From the NCBI GenBank assembly GCA_035437945.1, contig DAOMZG010000182.1:1-14148 (forward strand): a stretch of 14,148 nt of DNA. Direction: 5' to 3'. This document shows positions 1 through 7,755 of this stretch, in pieces. Each line of letters opens with the position of its first letter. The stretch's first letter is position 1. Origin of the DNA: UBA9464 sp003445095 (GTDB taxonomy: Bacteria; Verrucomicrobiota; Verrucomicrobiia; Limisphaerales; UBA9464). The translations under genes were made by a program, and so were the position numbers. The notes under the pieces were generated by a model that worked only from the letters and a program-made list of their open reading frames with translations, searched no databases and was not told where the DNA came from.

Positions 1-567
1 ATCCTCGGCTTGCTGATGGTGATGGATCCGGCGGCTCGCGGAATTACCGAGACGAATCCGGCGGCGACCGCGCTGGGAGGAGTCATGCTGCAATTATTCA
101 CTCACGGAATAACCGCCGCGGCCCTATTCGCCTGTGTGGAACTGTTAGAACGACGTACGGGGGGCGACAGTCGCTTCAGACAATTGGGCGGGCTACGTGC
201 GACGGCACCCGTGTTCGCCGGGTTAATGGGTATCGCCGTGTTTGCCTCGTTGGGATTGCCCGGGCTGAGCGGGTTCATCGGGGAGTTCCTGATTTTTGCT
301 GGCGTTTTCCCCATCGCACCTCTGGCAGCGGCGCTGGCGTTGCCGGGTTTGCTGGTGTCCGCTTGGTTTTTGTTGAACCTACTGCAACAGATATTTCACG
401 GCCCACTCGTGCCCCCTAACCGTCCTTTCGCAGATTTAGGAACCCGCGACATCGTTACCCTCAGTCCGGCGATCGCGCTGATGTTTGTCTTGGGTGTGTT
501 TCCGCAACTCGCGCTGATGTTCATCAATCCCTCGGTAACGCAATTTCTCGCGCGGATCGCTCCCTGA
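1..567 (+). CDS. nuoM: NADH-quinone oxidoreductase subunit M, C-terminal part (5' end outside window)
   Basis: Membrane-arm, antiporter-like subunit of complex I, which helps couple NADH:quinone electron transfer to proton translocation. The frame is open from base 1, so only the last 188 residues are present and the true start lies upstream. Seen: the helix with LQLFTHGITAAALF (compare the QMFxHGxxxxxLF motif of NuoM), an ERR loop, then GLPGLSGFIGEFLI, which carries the conserved TM12 glutamate (codon 283-285; E. coli NuoM Glu407 equivalent). Three or four further hydrophobic helices follow to the stop. The segment MDPAARGITETNPA before the MLQLFTHG helix is longer than the matching loop of E. 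coli NuoM. It is followed after 7 nt by a second NuoM and then NuoN, so it is part of a nuo operon. It could in principle be another member of the NuoL/M/N or Mrp antiporter family, but the motif spacing fits NuoM best. Confidence 0.88.
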   Translation: MLGLLMVMDPAARGITETNPAATALGGVMLQLFTHGITAAALFACVELLERRTGGDSRFRQLGGLRATAPVFAGLMGIAVFASLGLPGLSGFIGEFLIFAGVFPIAPLAAALALPGLLVSAWFLLNLLQQIFHGPLVPPNRPFADLGTRDIVTLSPAIALMFVLGVFPQLALMFINPSVTQFLARIAP

Positions 568-574
568 ACAATCC

Positions 575-2062
575 ATGCTTGCTTGGCCTATCTACTTGTC
601 CTTTGGCGCGGCGCTGACGTGCTTTGTCGCGGGCCGTTGTTGCCCAGGGGCGGCTCGCTGGATTGCCCTGCTCGCGTCGGTGGCCGGGTTAGGATTCGCT
701 GTGGCTGGTGCTCTCACCACGTCATTCCAATCAGGGTGGGTGACGTTGGCGCGGACGCCGTGGATTCCTTGGCTGGGAGCGGAGTACTTTCTGGCAGCGG
801 ATGGCATTAGCGTGGTCCTGGTTTGGTTGACGGGGCTTGCGGCAACGGCGGGCGTACTCTTTTCCTGGAACATTACCTATCGCGCCGGCGAATTCTTTGG
901 CTGGTACTTGGTCCTGATCGGCGCGGTGTACGGCGTGTTTCTCAGTTTCGATCTCCTCCTCTTCTTCGTGTTCTATGAGATCGCGATCGTGCCGAAGTAT
1001 TTCCTGATCGCGACCTGGGGTTCGACCCGACGCGAGTACGGGGCGATGAAGTTGGCACTCTATTCGTTCGCTAGCAGTGCACTCGTGCTGATCGGACTAA
1101 TCGGGGTCTACGCTTTGTCCGGTGGAACCACGTTCGACTTAACGGCATTGGCGGCAAAGGCTGTGTCGGAACCGGCGCAACGTTGGCTTTTTGGCCTCGT
1201 GTTTGTTGGCTTCGCTGTGCTCGCTGGCATGTGGCCGTTTCACACGTGGGCGCCGACAGGACACGTGGCGGCTCCGACGGCGGCGTCCATGTTGTTGGCT
1301 GGCGTCATCATGAAGCTCGGTGCGTACGGGTGTTTGCGAGTCGCACTGACCTTATTTCCCGCAGGCTTGGCGACCTGGGCGGCGCCGATCGCCGCGTTAT
1401 CGGGCATTGGAATTGTCTGGGGAGCCGTCGTGGCTTTGAGACAGACCGACTTCAAGTTTGTCATCGGCTATTCCAGCGTGAGCCATATGGGTTTTGTCTT
1501 GTTGGGATTGGTGGCCGCGACCTCGCTGGGTTTGAGCGGCGCGGTGCTGCAGATGTTTTCTCACGGTGTCATCGCGGGACTGTTGTTCGCCGTCGTGGGT
1601 CGAATGGTCTATGACCGCTATCACACGCGCGCCTTCGCTGAACTTGGTCCCCAGCGGGTTAGCGCCGCGGTGCCCTTCGCGGCGGTGACGTTTGTGATCG
1701 CAGGACTAGCCGGTATGGGGTTGCCCGGGTTCAGCGGATTTGTCGCGGAACTTTCGGTGCTGACCGGTGCATGGCAGAAGTTCCCGGTGTGGGTGGTGGT
1801 CGCCGGTGTGGGGCTCATTGTCGGAGTGGCTTACACGCTCCGCACGATTCAACAGGTGTTCTTCAGCGGCGAAACGGGCCCGGAATCCCTGGCGGCCGCG
1901 GTGGCTGCGGAAGCGATTTCGTGGCCGGAAAAAGTTGGAGCCGGCTTGCTGATCACGGCGACGTTAGCAGTGGGACTCTATCCACGCGTCCTCTTGGATT
2001 GGATTCTGCCAGCTTTCAACTCACCGATATTCGCGGAGCTTCGGCGGAGGGTCGGCGGGTGA
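575..2062 (+). CDS. nuoM: NADH-quinone oxidoreductase subunit M, second copy (variant channel)
   Basis: Complete 495-residue antiporter-like complex I subunit with about 14 predicted membrane helices, the usual NuoM length. Conserved features seen: TM5 Glu135 (FFVFYEIAIVPKYFLIATWG), TM8 Lys247 (LLAGVIMKLGAYG), TDFKFVIGYSSVSHMG with Lys294, LQMFSHGV near 325-331, and TM12 Glu392 (GLPGFSGFVAEL). The TM7 lysine of the proton channel (E. coli NuoM Lys234, five residues before the P of PFHTW) is Leu216 here, codon CTC at 1220-1222. The following WLPDAH is WAPTGH, so the Asp is lost too. The ATG start is 7 nt after the preceding nuoM stop with no Shine-Dalgarno, suggesting translational coupling. 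The stop overlaps the nuoN start by 4 nt (GTGA). It is clearly divergent from the first NuoM, so it is an old paralogue rather than a recent duplication. NuoM assignment is firm; whether it still pumps protons is open. Confidence 0.93.
   Translation: MLAWPIYLSFGAALTCFVAGRCCPGAARWIALLASVAGLGFAVAGALTTSFQSGWVTLARTPWIPWLGAEYFLAADGISVVLVWLTGLAATAGVLFSWNITYRAGEFFGWYLVLIGAVYGVFLSFDLLLFFVFYEIAIVPKYFLIATWGSTRREYGAMKLALYSFASSALVLIGLIGVYALSGGTTFDLTALAAKAVSEPAQRWLFGLVFVGFAVLAGMWPFHTWAPTGHVAAPTAASMLLAGVIMKLGAYGCLRVALTLFPAGLATWAAPIAALSGIGIVWGAVVALRQTDFKFVIGYSSVSHMGFVLLGLVAATSLGLSGAVLQMFSHGVIAGLLFAVVGRMVYDRYHTRAFAELGPQRVSAAVPFAAVTFVIAGLAGMGLPGFSGFVAELSVLTGAWQKFPVWVVVAGVGLIVGVAYTLRTIQQVFFSGETGPESLAAAVAAEAISWPEKVGAGLLITATLAVGLYPRVLLDWILPAFNSPIFAELRRRVGG
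2046..2051 (+). promoter_or_regulatory. Shine-Dalgarno sequence of nuoN
   Basis: GGAGGG lies 7 nt before the GTG at 2059, inside the end of the second nuoM. It decides the nuoN start: the frame stays open back to 1771, but that would overlap nuoM by about 290 nt and add some 96 residues with no family counterpart. It is the only clear Shine-Dalgarno I found in front of a gene in this window. Confidence 0.65.
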
Positions 2063-3531
2063 CGCCCCTCGACTACATCGAACTGGTTCGCTCGTTTGCA
2101 GCAGAGCTGGTGCTGGCGGTCGCGGCCGGGGTAATCCTGTTTCTCGATCTTCGCGGATGGTTGGGCAAGACGGTCACGGAGCGCGCGGCACGAGGAACCG
2201 GCCTCACGATTCTGGGCCTAAGTCTTGGGCTGGCGATACGCTTCATGTTTCCGCAGTTGGCCGATGCGCCCGAGCAAGCATTTGTGCTTGGGCCCACTAC
2301 GCTGTGGTTGCAGACCGCACTACTGCTGTTAGCGGCCTTGAGTTTGGTGGCCGTCCCCGCAAACGACTTTACGGAACATGTCGGCGAATTCTACGCGCTG
2401 TTCCTGCTGGCGACCGTCGGTCTGCTGCTCATGGTGGGTACGGAGAACCTGTTGGTGCTGTTTGTCGCCTTGGAGCTTTCCAGCCTGTCGCTGTATGCGA
2501 TGACCGCGCTCCATCAACGCCGTCCCACGGCAACCGAAGCCGCACTCAAGTATTTCCTACTCGGCGGCACCGCCGCGGCACTCGCGCTCTTTGGCATGAG
2601 TCTGCTCTACGGACTTACGGGCGCCGTTCGGTTCGCTCCAGTTGCGGCCCGGGTCAGTACCGTTAGTGGCGATCCCTTGTTTTGGCTCGCGGTGCTGCTG
2701 ACCCTGGCAGGGTTTGGATTCAAGACCGCGGTGGTCCCGTTTCATGCCTGGGCACCCGATGTGTATCAGTCCGCACCTGGGCCAGTGGCGGCTTTGGTGG
2801 CCTCGGGCTCGAAGCTTGCCGGTTTTTTCGCACTATATCGCTTACTGGAAGTCGGCTTGGCACCCGCGGGCGGCCGAGCGGCGTGGCTCGACTTTCAACC
2901 GGGCTGGCTCCCGGTCATTTCCATGTTGGCGCTGGCTTCGATGCTTTTGGGCAATCTCGCTGCCCTCGCCCAAACTAGCCTTCGGCGGTTGATGGCTTGG
3001 TCGGCGATCGCGCAAGCTGGATACGCGCTCGTAGGGCTTACTGGGCCTTCGACTGATACTCCAAGGGCTTTAGGTTACTTTGCGTTTACCTATGGCTTGG
3101 CAGTAATCGGGGTCTTCGGAGTACTCGCGGTATTGGACGCCGCGGGAGAATCAGACGGATTCGAATCGCTCCACGGACTTTGGCGCCGGTCACCGCTGCT
3201 CACGGTTTGCCTCAGCGTGTTCGTCTTGTCGTTGGCAGGCCTGCCGCCATTCGCGGGCTTTTTCGGCAAGCTGTTTCTGTTTATCGCGGCGGCAAAACGT
3301 GGGGGCGACCTCCAACTCCTGTGGCTCGTCATTGCCGCCCTTGGACTGAGCGTCGTGTCCTTGTACTATTACCTTCGGATCCTGAAGCCGGCGTTGATTG
3401 AGGAACCTCCACCCGCCGCTGGACCAATCGTGGTCTCTGTTCCATCGGCCTGTAGTCTTGTGGGGTTGGCCGTGAGTTTGTTCCTTCTCGGTTGTGCTCC
3501 CGCGTGGCTCTTCACGGGGGTCGGATGGTGA
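2059..3531 (+). CDS. nuoN: NADH-quinone oxidoreductase subunit N
   Basis: 490-residue complex I membrane subunit of the antiporter family, the third channel-like subunit of the proximal membrane arm. The channel residues expected for NuoN are present: TM5 Glu139 (VALELSSLSLYAM), TM7 Lys222 (GFGFKTAVVPFHAWAPDVY), TM8 Lys252 (SGSKLAGF) and TM12 Lys404 (GLPPFAGFFGKLFLF). The Lys in TM12, where NuoM has Glu, separates it from NuoM. About 14 hydrophobic helices are visible. The GTG start overlaps the nuoM stop (GTGA) and has a GGAGGG ribosome-binding site 7 nt upstream. It is the last nuo gene: a hairpin follows 25 nt after the stop and the next gene is on the other strand. Confidence 0.94.
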   Translation: MTPLDYIELVRSFAAELVLAVAAGVILFLDLRGWLGKTVTERAARGTGLTILGLSLGLAIRFMFPQLADAPEQAFVLGPTTLWLQTALLLLAALSLVAVPANDFTEHVGEFYALFLLATVGLLLMVGTENLLVLFVALELSSLSLYAMTALHQRRPTATEAALKYFLLGGTAAALALFGMSLLYGLTGAVRFAPVAARVSTVSGDPLFWLAVLLTLAGFGFKTAVVPFHAWAPDVYQSAPGPVAALVASGSKLAGFFALYRLLEVGLAPAGGRAAWLDFQPGWLPVISMLALASMLLGNLAALAQTSLRRLMAWSAIAQAGYALVGLTGPSTDTPRALGYFAFTYGLAVIGVFGVLAVLDAAGESDGFESLHGLWRRSPLLTVCLSVFVLSLAGLPPFAGFFGKLFLFIAAAKRGGDLQLLWLVIAALGLSVVSLYYYLRILKPALIEEPPPAAGPIVVSVPSACSLVGLAVSLFLLGCAPAWLFTGVGW

Positions 3532-3714
3532 GGTCCAAACTCTCCTTCGGCGACGAGCCGAGAACGAAATTCTCGGCGATCTACACACTTGGTACTTCCG
3601 AAGGGGCGAGGATCGAAGGCGCCGCCGGTCAACCTCAGGGCGTGTTCGGACCCCAGGTTGCTACGTCCATTCCCTCCGGGTGAAATGTCAGAAGAACAAA
3701 TCGGTCATCTTTCT
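3532..3714. other. Convergent intergenic region between nuoN and the minus-strand operon
   Basis: 183 nt where the two transcription units meet. It contains a perfect 8-bp hairpin at 3557-3577, listed separately, and a weaker inverted repeat (AACCT at 3631-3635 with AGGTT at 3655-3659, plus GGG/CCC inside), which could fold at the 3' end of the minus-strand transcript. Short open frames cross the region but have no family resemblance and no ribosome-binding site. No RNA gene or repeat element is seen. Confidence 0.6.
3557..3577 (+). terminator. Hairpin after nuoN, candidate transcription terminator
   Basis: GCCGAGAA (3557-3564) and TTCTCGGC (3570-3577) form a perfect 8-bp stem around the 5-nt loop CGAAA, starting 25 nt after the nuoN stop between convergent genes. 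Position and stem fit a terminator for the nuo operon. No run of T follows on the plus strand and no T tract is seen on the minus strand, so it is not a canonical intrinsic terminator; it could instead be a 3'-end stabilising hairpin. Confidence 0.45.
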
Positions 3715-4419
3715 CTAAGTAAGTTGAGGGTCTAAGTGCGGGCGGCCAATCAACGCAATTTCGTACAGGGGGATAACCCTTTGGAGCACGGTTCGAATAG
3801 CTCGAAATCCGCGCTCACCAACTCGAAAGCGGACCGCGATTTGGGCAGCACGCCGATCGTAGCCGTAGCGTCTGAGTCCAATGTTTTCGCACCGCCATCC
3901 GGCGGCCGTCGCTAGATTTCCGAGCGTCTGAACATTCCAGGAAAAGAGATGATGATTGGGCTCCGCCGGATTGAACCGTCGGTAGCGGCGTTCTTGTTCG
4001 AACGGGACGGCCAGTAACAGTCGACCATCCGACTTGGCCAGCCGGCGAAGCTCTCTCAGGACCCGCCACGGATCGGGGACGTGTTCTAACGCGTGGTGAC
4101 ACAGGACGACATCGAAGGATGCTGGCGTTAGTTCGGCGGGATCGTGCACGAATTCGACCCCAGCGGAACGAACCGACGATTCAAGCTCTGGGGCGATGTC
4201 GAAACCCACGCGGCGGGAGCAGCGGAGGCCTCCCAGATTCCAACCGAATCCGCAGCCCCATTCGAATACCGCGGCCGTCTCATCCAAATGCGGCTGAAAT
4301 AGCTCGGCGCGCGCCCGCGCCACCCACGGTAATGCTCCCGGCGGCAAGGACCGTTTTCCTTCGTGATAGGCGCGGCCGGCTTCGCCCAGATAGGCCGATT
4401 GCGGGCCGAAATCTGCCAT
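3715..4419 (-). CDS. Class I SAM-dependent methyltransferase
   Basis: 234-residue Rossmann-fold methyltransferase of the Methyltransf_11/23 type. Seen: motif I VFEWGCGFGWN (51-61, SAM-binding glycine-rich loop), acidic end of strand 2 in GFDIAPE (Asp74), SFDVVLCHHALEHVPDP (101-117, strand 4 and helix), GRLLLAVPFEQE (132-143, strand 5), and NHHLFSWNVQTLGNLATAAGW, the usual region before strand 6. The C-terminal 50 residues are basic and aromatic with no membrane helix evident. The substrate cannot be told from sequence; related proteins act on small molecules, lipids or sugars. It is the last gene of the minus-strand operon. The ATG at 4419 is chosen; a TTG at 4431 overlaps the stop of the preceding gene (TTGA) and would add MSPA. 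Neither has a Shine-Dalgarno. Confidence 0.85.
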   Translation of the reverse strand: MADFGPQSAYLGEAGRAYHEGKRSLPPGALPWVARARAELFQPHLDETAAVFEWGCGFGWNLGGLRCSRRVGFDIAPELESSVRSAGVEFVHDPAELTPASFDVVLCHHALEHVPDPWRVLRELRRLAKSDGRLLLAVPFEQERRYRRFNPAEPNHHLFSWNVQTLGNLATAAGWRCENIGLRRYGYDRRAAQIAVRFRVGERGFRAIRTVLQRVIPLYEIALIGRPHLDPQLT

Positions 4420-4427
4420 GGCGGGAC

Positions 4428-5921
4428 TCAAGCAGGTGGACGAACCGCCGGTGTGTCGGTCGCCGGAGGGCTAACTCGGGTGGGAGCGGAATTGGTGGCG
4501 GGAATGCCGAAATCCGCCGGAAGATTGAGCTCGGTGCGCAAGCGAGCCTGGTATTCCGGATTTCGGTCCGGCTCGGGGCGGAGTAGCTCGAGTAAGACGT
4601 CGCGCTTGATTTCCGGCAAGGGCGGCAGCGCGACTCGCTGTTGTTGCGCAGGCAGTTTGATCTTGGATTCGTACAGCTGATAAACCCGGCTCGCCATGCG
4701 ATCTAACCCGGTGTACTGGTCATTGTCCCCCTGCGCGAGTTGATCATAGGCGTTGGCAACCAACCCTTGAATCGCCTGAGTGACTCGGTCGCGAGAGGTT
4801 TCGTTCACATCCTCTTCGATCTTCCCGAGGGCAAAAGTCTCCATCGTATCGGTCGGATCAATACCGGATTGCGGCCCGGTCCCGAATTTTTGAACGAGAT
4901 AGTTGAACCATTTTTGGGCCTCAGCCTGACGATTGTTGGCATAGAGGAAATACACGGCGTCCTTGAGGAAATTCCGATGAGCCCGCGCAATGTGTCCTTT
5001 GTTCTCTTCCGACTCGGCTGTGATGGAATCCTCGTATGCCTTCGAAGCGGCGGGTATAATGTCTAAGTTTGGGCGCAGATCGGGAAGACCGCTGACGCGA
5101 TTGGTTATGATCCGGCCGTGGTGAAGCGTGGCCAGCATCGGCTGAAAGATGGTGCGGCGTAGGGGTAAAATGTCTTGTTGGGGAGAATTTTCGATTCCGC
5201 GAATCGCCCAATAAATGGCGTGCGCCTCGGGCAGCCGCCAATCGAGAGGTCCGTAGATGGCATCCACCTTCTGCATCTCTTTCGGATCCAATTTCAATTC
5301 GGCGAGTCGCCGAACGCGTTCACGGTCTTCCGGTGTTTGGGGATTTAGCAGAACGTCATAGTCCGCGCGGCCGTTGGGCACGAGTGGATTCATTTTGAGA
5401 AACCACTGAGTCTTGTAAGTATTGTGGGCATCATCGAGATTCGCGCCCATCTTGTGTTGGAAGAACCAGGCGAGCTCGCGGTACATGAGGGCCTTGCTCG
5501 GATTATATTGCAGACCTTGATCGCGGAGGAGCTCGATGCCTCGTTGGACCCAAAGCCAGCGGTCCGCATGTTCGGGGAATTTGACGGAAATGTTATAGGC
5601 CATGTTCCAGGCCTGAAAAATCCAGGGTGTGTCGAGGTGCGGCTGTAGTTTAGTGATCCAATCAGCGAGCTGGACCGCCTCGAAATACTTCCCTTCCTCC
5701 TGAAGATCGTTGGCGCGAATCCAGAGGGCGTTGGCGATCAGGCCTCGGAACGCGCCGAGGGCGACGGTGGTGAACGCGAGCACCGGCGGCGCGTTGCTGA
5801 TCACCGCCGTCCGAGTGATCCCGAGCCGTTCGCGGTCGCGGTTGAGGCCCCGTTGAAGGAAGCCGGACGCCACCAGGCCGACGATGAGCACCAGGATGAA
5901 GGCGACCTTCCGAGCGTTCAT
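4428..5921 (-). CDS. Membrane-anchored protein of unknown function, helical-repeat-like
   Basis: 497 residues. I do not recognise a named family. Seen: an N-terminal membrane anchor or uncleaved signal (about 7-22), a second moderately hydrophobic stretch near 46-66 (LAFTTVALGAFRGLIANALW), then a mostly soluble, helix-rich region with many aromatic residues and TPR-like spacing (EEGKYFEAVQLADWITKLQP at 75-94; RQAEAQKWFNYLVQKFG at 331-347). It ends in a proline/threonine-rich tail (about 470-497). The bulk is probably extracytoplasmic or membrane-associated. The ATG at 5921 is 2 nt after the ABC permease stop, so the two are tightly coupled; a longer frame to 5972 would run inside the permease and is not preferred. 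The context suggests an accessory subunit of the ABC exporter. Function is inference only. Confidence 0.8.
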   Translation of the reverse strand: MNARKVAFILVLIVGLVASGFLQRGLNRDRERLGITRTAVISNAPPVLAFTTVALGAFRGLIANALWIRANDLQEEGKYFEAVQLADWITKLQPHLDTPWIFQAWNMAYNISVKFPEHADRWLWVQRGIELLRDQGLQYNPSKALMYRELAWFFQHKMGANLDDAHNTYKTQWFLKMNPLVPNGRADYDVLLNPQTPEDRERVRRLAELKLDPKEMQKVDAIYGPLDWRLPEAHAIYWAIRGIENSPQQDILPLRRTIFQPMLATLHHGRIITNRVSGLPDLRPNLDIIPAASKAYEDSITAESEENKGHIARAHRNFLKDAVYFLYANNRQAEAQKWFNYLVQKFGTGPQSGIDPTDTMETFALGKIEEDVNETSRDRVTQAIQGLVANAYDQLAQGDNDQYTGLDRMASRVYQLYESKIKLPAQQQRVALPPLPEIKRDVLLELLRPEPDRNPEYQARLRTELNLPADFGIPATNSAPTRVSPPATDTPAVRPPA

Positions 5922-5923
5922 GG

Positions 5924-7720
5924 CTAGATAGGCGCGGCAAGTTCGCGCCGCGTAAAGATCCAGATGCCGCAAGCCGCGAAAAACCCACCGGCGACCCCGA
6001 CGACGAGCGCCAATGCTTGAGCAACACGACTCCAGGAAATATTGCGGCCGGTGCTCAAAGCATCCACGGGATCGTAGCCAGTGATGAGGTCGATTACCTG
6101 CTTGGCCGTGCCGTAAACCGCGACCGCGGCGCGATTGACGAAGGTCTGCGCGGCAACGACACCCGTTTCACTGTCGATGCCCACGATGCCCTGTTGTTCG
6201 ACGACTTGCTTCAAGGTTCCGGTGGAAAGCCCGACAATGAGGATACCGAGCGAGACGAAGGCCGCGACGCTGAATTGGAGCTTGGAAGCCGCGAACAGTC
6301 CCACGGCACCGAGTAGCCCCAGCCAGGCCGCAATGATCAGCAATCCGCGAATGAAGTTGGAGCCAAAGCCGCTCTCGGGATAAAGGACCTCAAGCCCGTC
6401 TTCGAGCGGGAAAAGAACTGGGCGATCATTCAAATTGAACACCATGACTGCGAGAACGCCATCGTCAGCCAGAAGATTCGTGCCAATGGGAAAGGTGGTA
6501 GGAGACTCGGGAGCAAAGCTGTTGGCGAACGTATAGGGACGACGATTCTCGCTGCCGACATTCCATTCGAATCGATGGGGCGTGCTGCTACCGGCGGCAT
6601 CCGGCGAGTAGAACTTCACCCGAAGTTGTAGGGGCTCGTTCCGCACGGAGGAGGCGAGACTGCCGAAGGGGATGCGCCAGATCCGATACTTCCCCGGGGG
6701 TACGTACTGTTCGCCGGCTTTCAATCCTTCCCTAATCTGATCGCGCAGGAACTTAAGGTCCTTCGTTCCAGTAATGGACTCGGCATTCTCTTTGAGCCGT
6801 TTCTGATAATACTCCTCCACCTCTTTTTCATAATCCATCGGTGGTTCCCTCAAGGCGCCACGGGCGACCAACACTTCCTCGCGTAAGATCCGTTGCTCGG
6901 CGGGAGATAATCCGGCGGCCTTCCAATACAGCAACACGTACAAGGTGGTCCCGGTCACGGCCAGAAACGCCAGATTCAGCAGCATGATCCCAGTCCACTT
7001 GCCCAACCATACCTGCCAGCGCGGAATCGGTTTGGTGCAGACGACCTGCATCGTGGCGTCCTCAACATCGCGGGCGAGAGTCCCGCAGGCGAGCCAGACG
7101 GTGGCGAACCCCAACAGCGCGGTGATGCTGGTTAACGTGTAAGTGATCAGGATTTGGGTGAACCCTTGGGCGGACCCGTCGTGCTTTAATATCAATGGAA
7201 GCGCAATGACGACGGCGAGCAAAAGCAACAGGAGCACGACGACGAGCCGAAACCGAAAGGCGGCCTTGAGGGTGAGCAGAGCGACCGCCGCCAACCCACG
7301 CAATCTCCGGGGTATGAAGTCGGGCACCACAAACATTCGACGAGCTCGCCACTCCGGGAGCGGCTGCCCGCCGACTGCGGCTAGTTTCGCTAATGCGCCC
7401 GCGCCATCACGAGCTTCAATGGTACAACGATAGGCATAACCACGGCGTTCGACTTTGAGCTGCTTCAGGCGCCTGCCCGCGAAGCCGACGCCGACGCCAA
7501 GCACGACTTGGAATAGCAAATAGGCGGTCCAAGGCGCCTTAGCCATCTGCAAGAGAAAGATGCCCAAGGCATTGACGCCCGCCGTAATCACGCCCTCGAC
7601 CCAGAGTCCGTGAAAGAACATCCAGACCCAGTCGAGTAAGGCCGCCAGCCAATAGAATCCTCGCCGCAAGGCAGTACGGTCCCGAGCCTCGTTCTCGAAG
7701 ATTTCAAAATAGTGGGTCAT
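5924..7720 (-). CDS. ABC-2-type exporter permease with DUF2628-like N-terminal extension
   Basis: 598-residue inner-membrane protein, the partner of the ABC ATPase encoded just upstream. Residues 1-60 resemble DUF2628-type small membrane domains (Arg-Gly-Phe-x-Trp-Leu-Ala, then Trp and Phe-rich helix, GFYWLAALLDWVWMFFHGLW at 21-40). Another helix lies near 65-83 and a cytoplasmic linker at 84-140. The ABC-2 permease core begins near 142: helices about 158-177, 187-210 and 241-265, with ARDVEDATMQVVCTKPIPRW (216-235), the cytoplasmic loop typical of this family. A large soluble insert (about 270-455) follows, charged and helical first, then rich in beta-like segments. The last helices are near 456-478, 482-505 and 566-588. 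It is much longer than a simple ABC-2 permease. It starts 35 nt after the ATPase gene and ends 2 nt before the next. The substrate is unknown. Confidence 0.85.
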   Translation of the reverse strand: MTHYFEIFENEARDRTALRRGFYWLAALLDWVWMFFHGLWVEGVITAGVNALGIFLLQMAKAPWTAYLLFQVVLGVGVGFAGRRLKQLKVERRGYAYRCTIEARDGAGALAKLAAVGGQPLPEWRARRMFVVPDFIPRRLRGLAAVALLTLKAAFRFRLVVVLLLLLLAVVIALPLILKHDGSAQGFTQILITYTLTSITALLGFATVWLACGTLARDVEDATMQVVCTKPIPRWQVWLGKWTGIMLLNLAFLAVTGTTLYVLLYWKAAGLSPAEQRILREEVLVARGALREPPMDYEKEVEEYYQKRLKENAESITGTKDLKFLRDQIREGLKAGEQYVPPGKYRIWRIPFGSLASSVRNEPLQLRVKFYSPDAAGSSTPHRFEWNVGSENRRPYTFANSFAPESPTTFPIGTNLLADDGVLAVMVFNLNDRPVLFPLEDGLEVLYPESGFGSNFIRGLLIIAAWLGLLGAVGLFAASKLQFSVAAFVSLGILIVGLSTGTLKQVVEQQGIVGIDSETGVVAAQTFVNRAAVAVYGTAKQVIDLITGYDPVDALSTGRNISWSRVAQALALVVGVAGGFFAACGIWIFTRRELAAPI

Positions 7721-7755
7721 GGCGGCGCGCCGTCTCGAAGTCGCGGTCCAGTGAG

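Noticed and set aside
1771..2058. An in-frame upstream extension of NuoN by about 96 residues
   Set aside because: It lies wholly inside the second nuoM, has no hydrophobic or family-like content, and the GTG at 2059 has a well placed GGAGGG.
3492..3718. Short plus-strand frames running from the end of nuoN into the convergent gap
   Set aside because: They begin inside nuoN in other frames, have no ribosome-binding site, and their translations are Arg/Gly-rich without recognisable features.
5922..5972. A start for the 497-residue protein 17 codons further upstream
   Set aside because: It would overlap the end of the permease; the ATG at 5921 follows the permease stop by 2 nt and directly precedes the membrane anchor.
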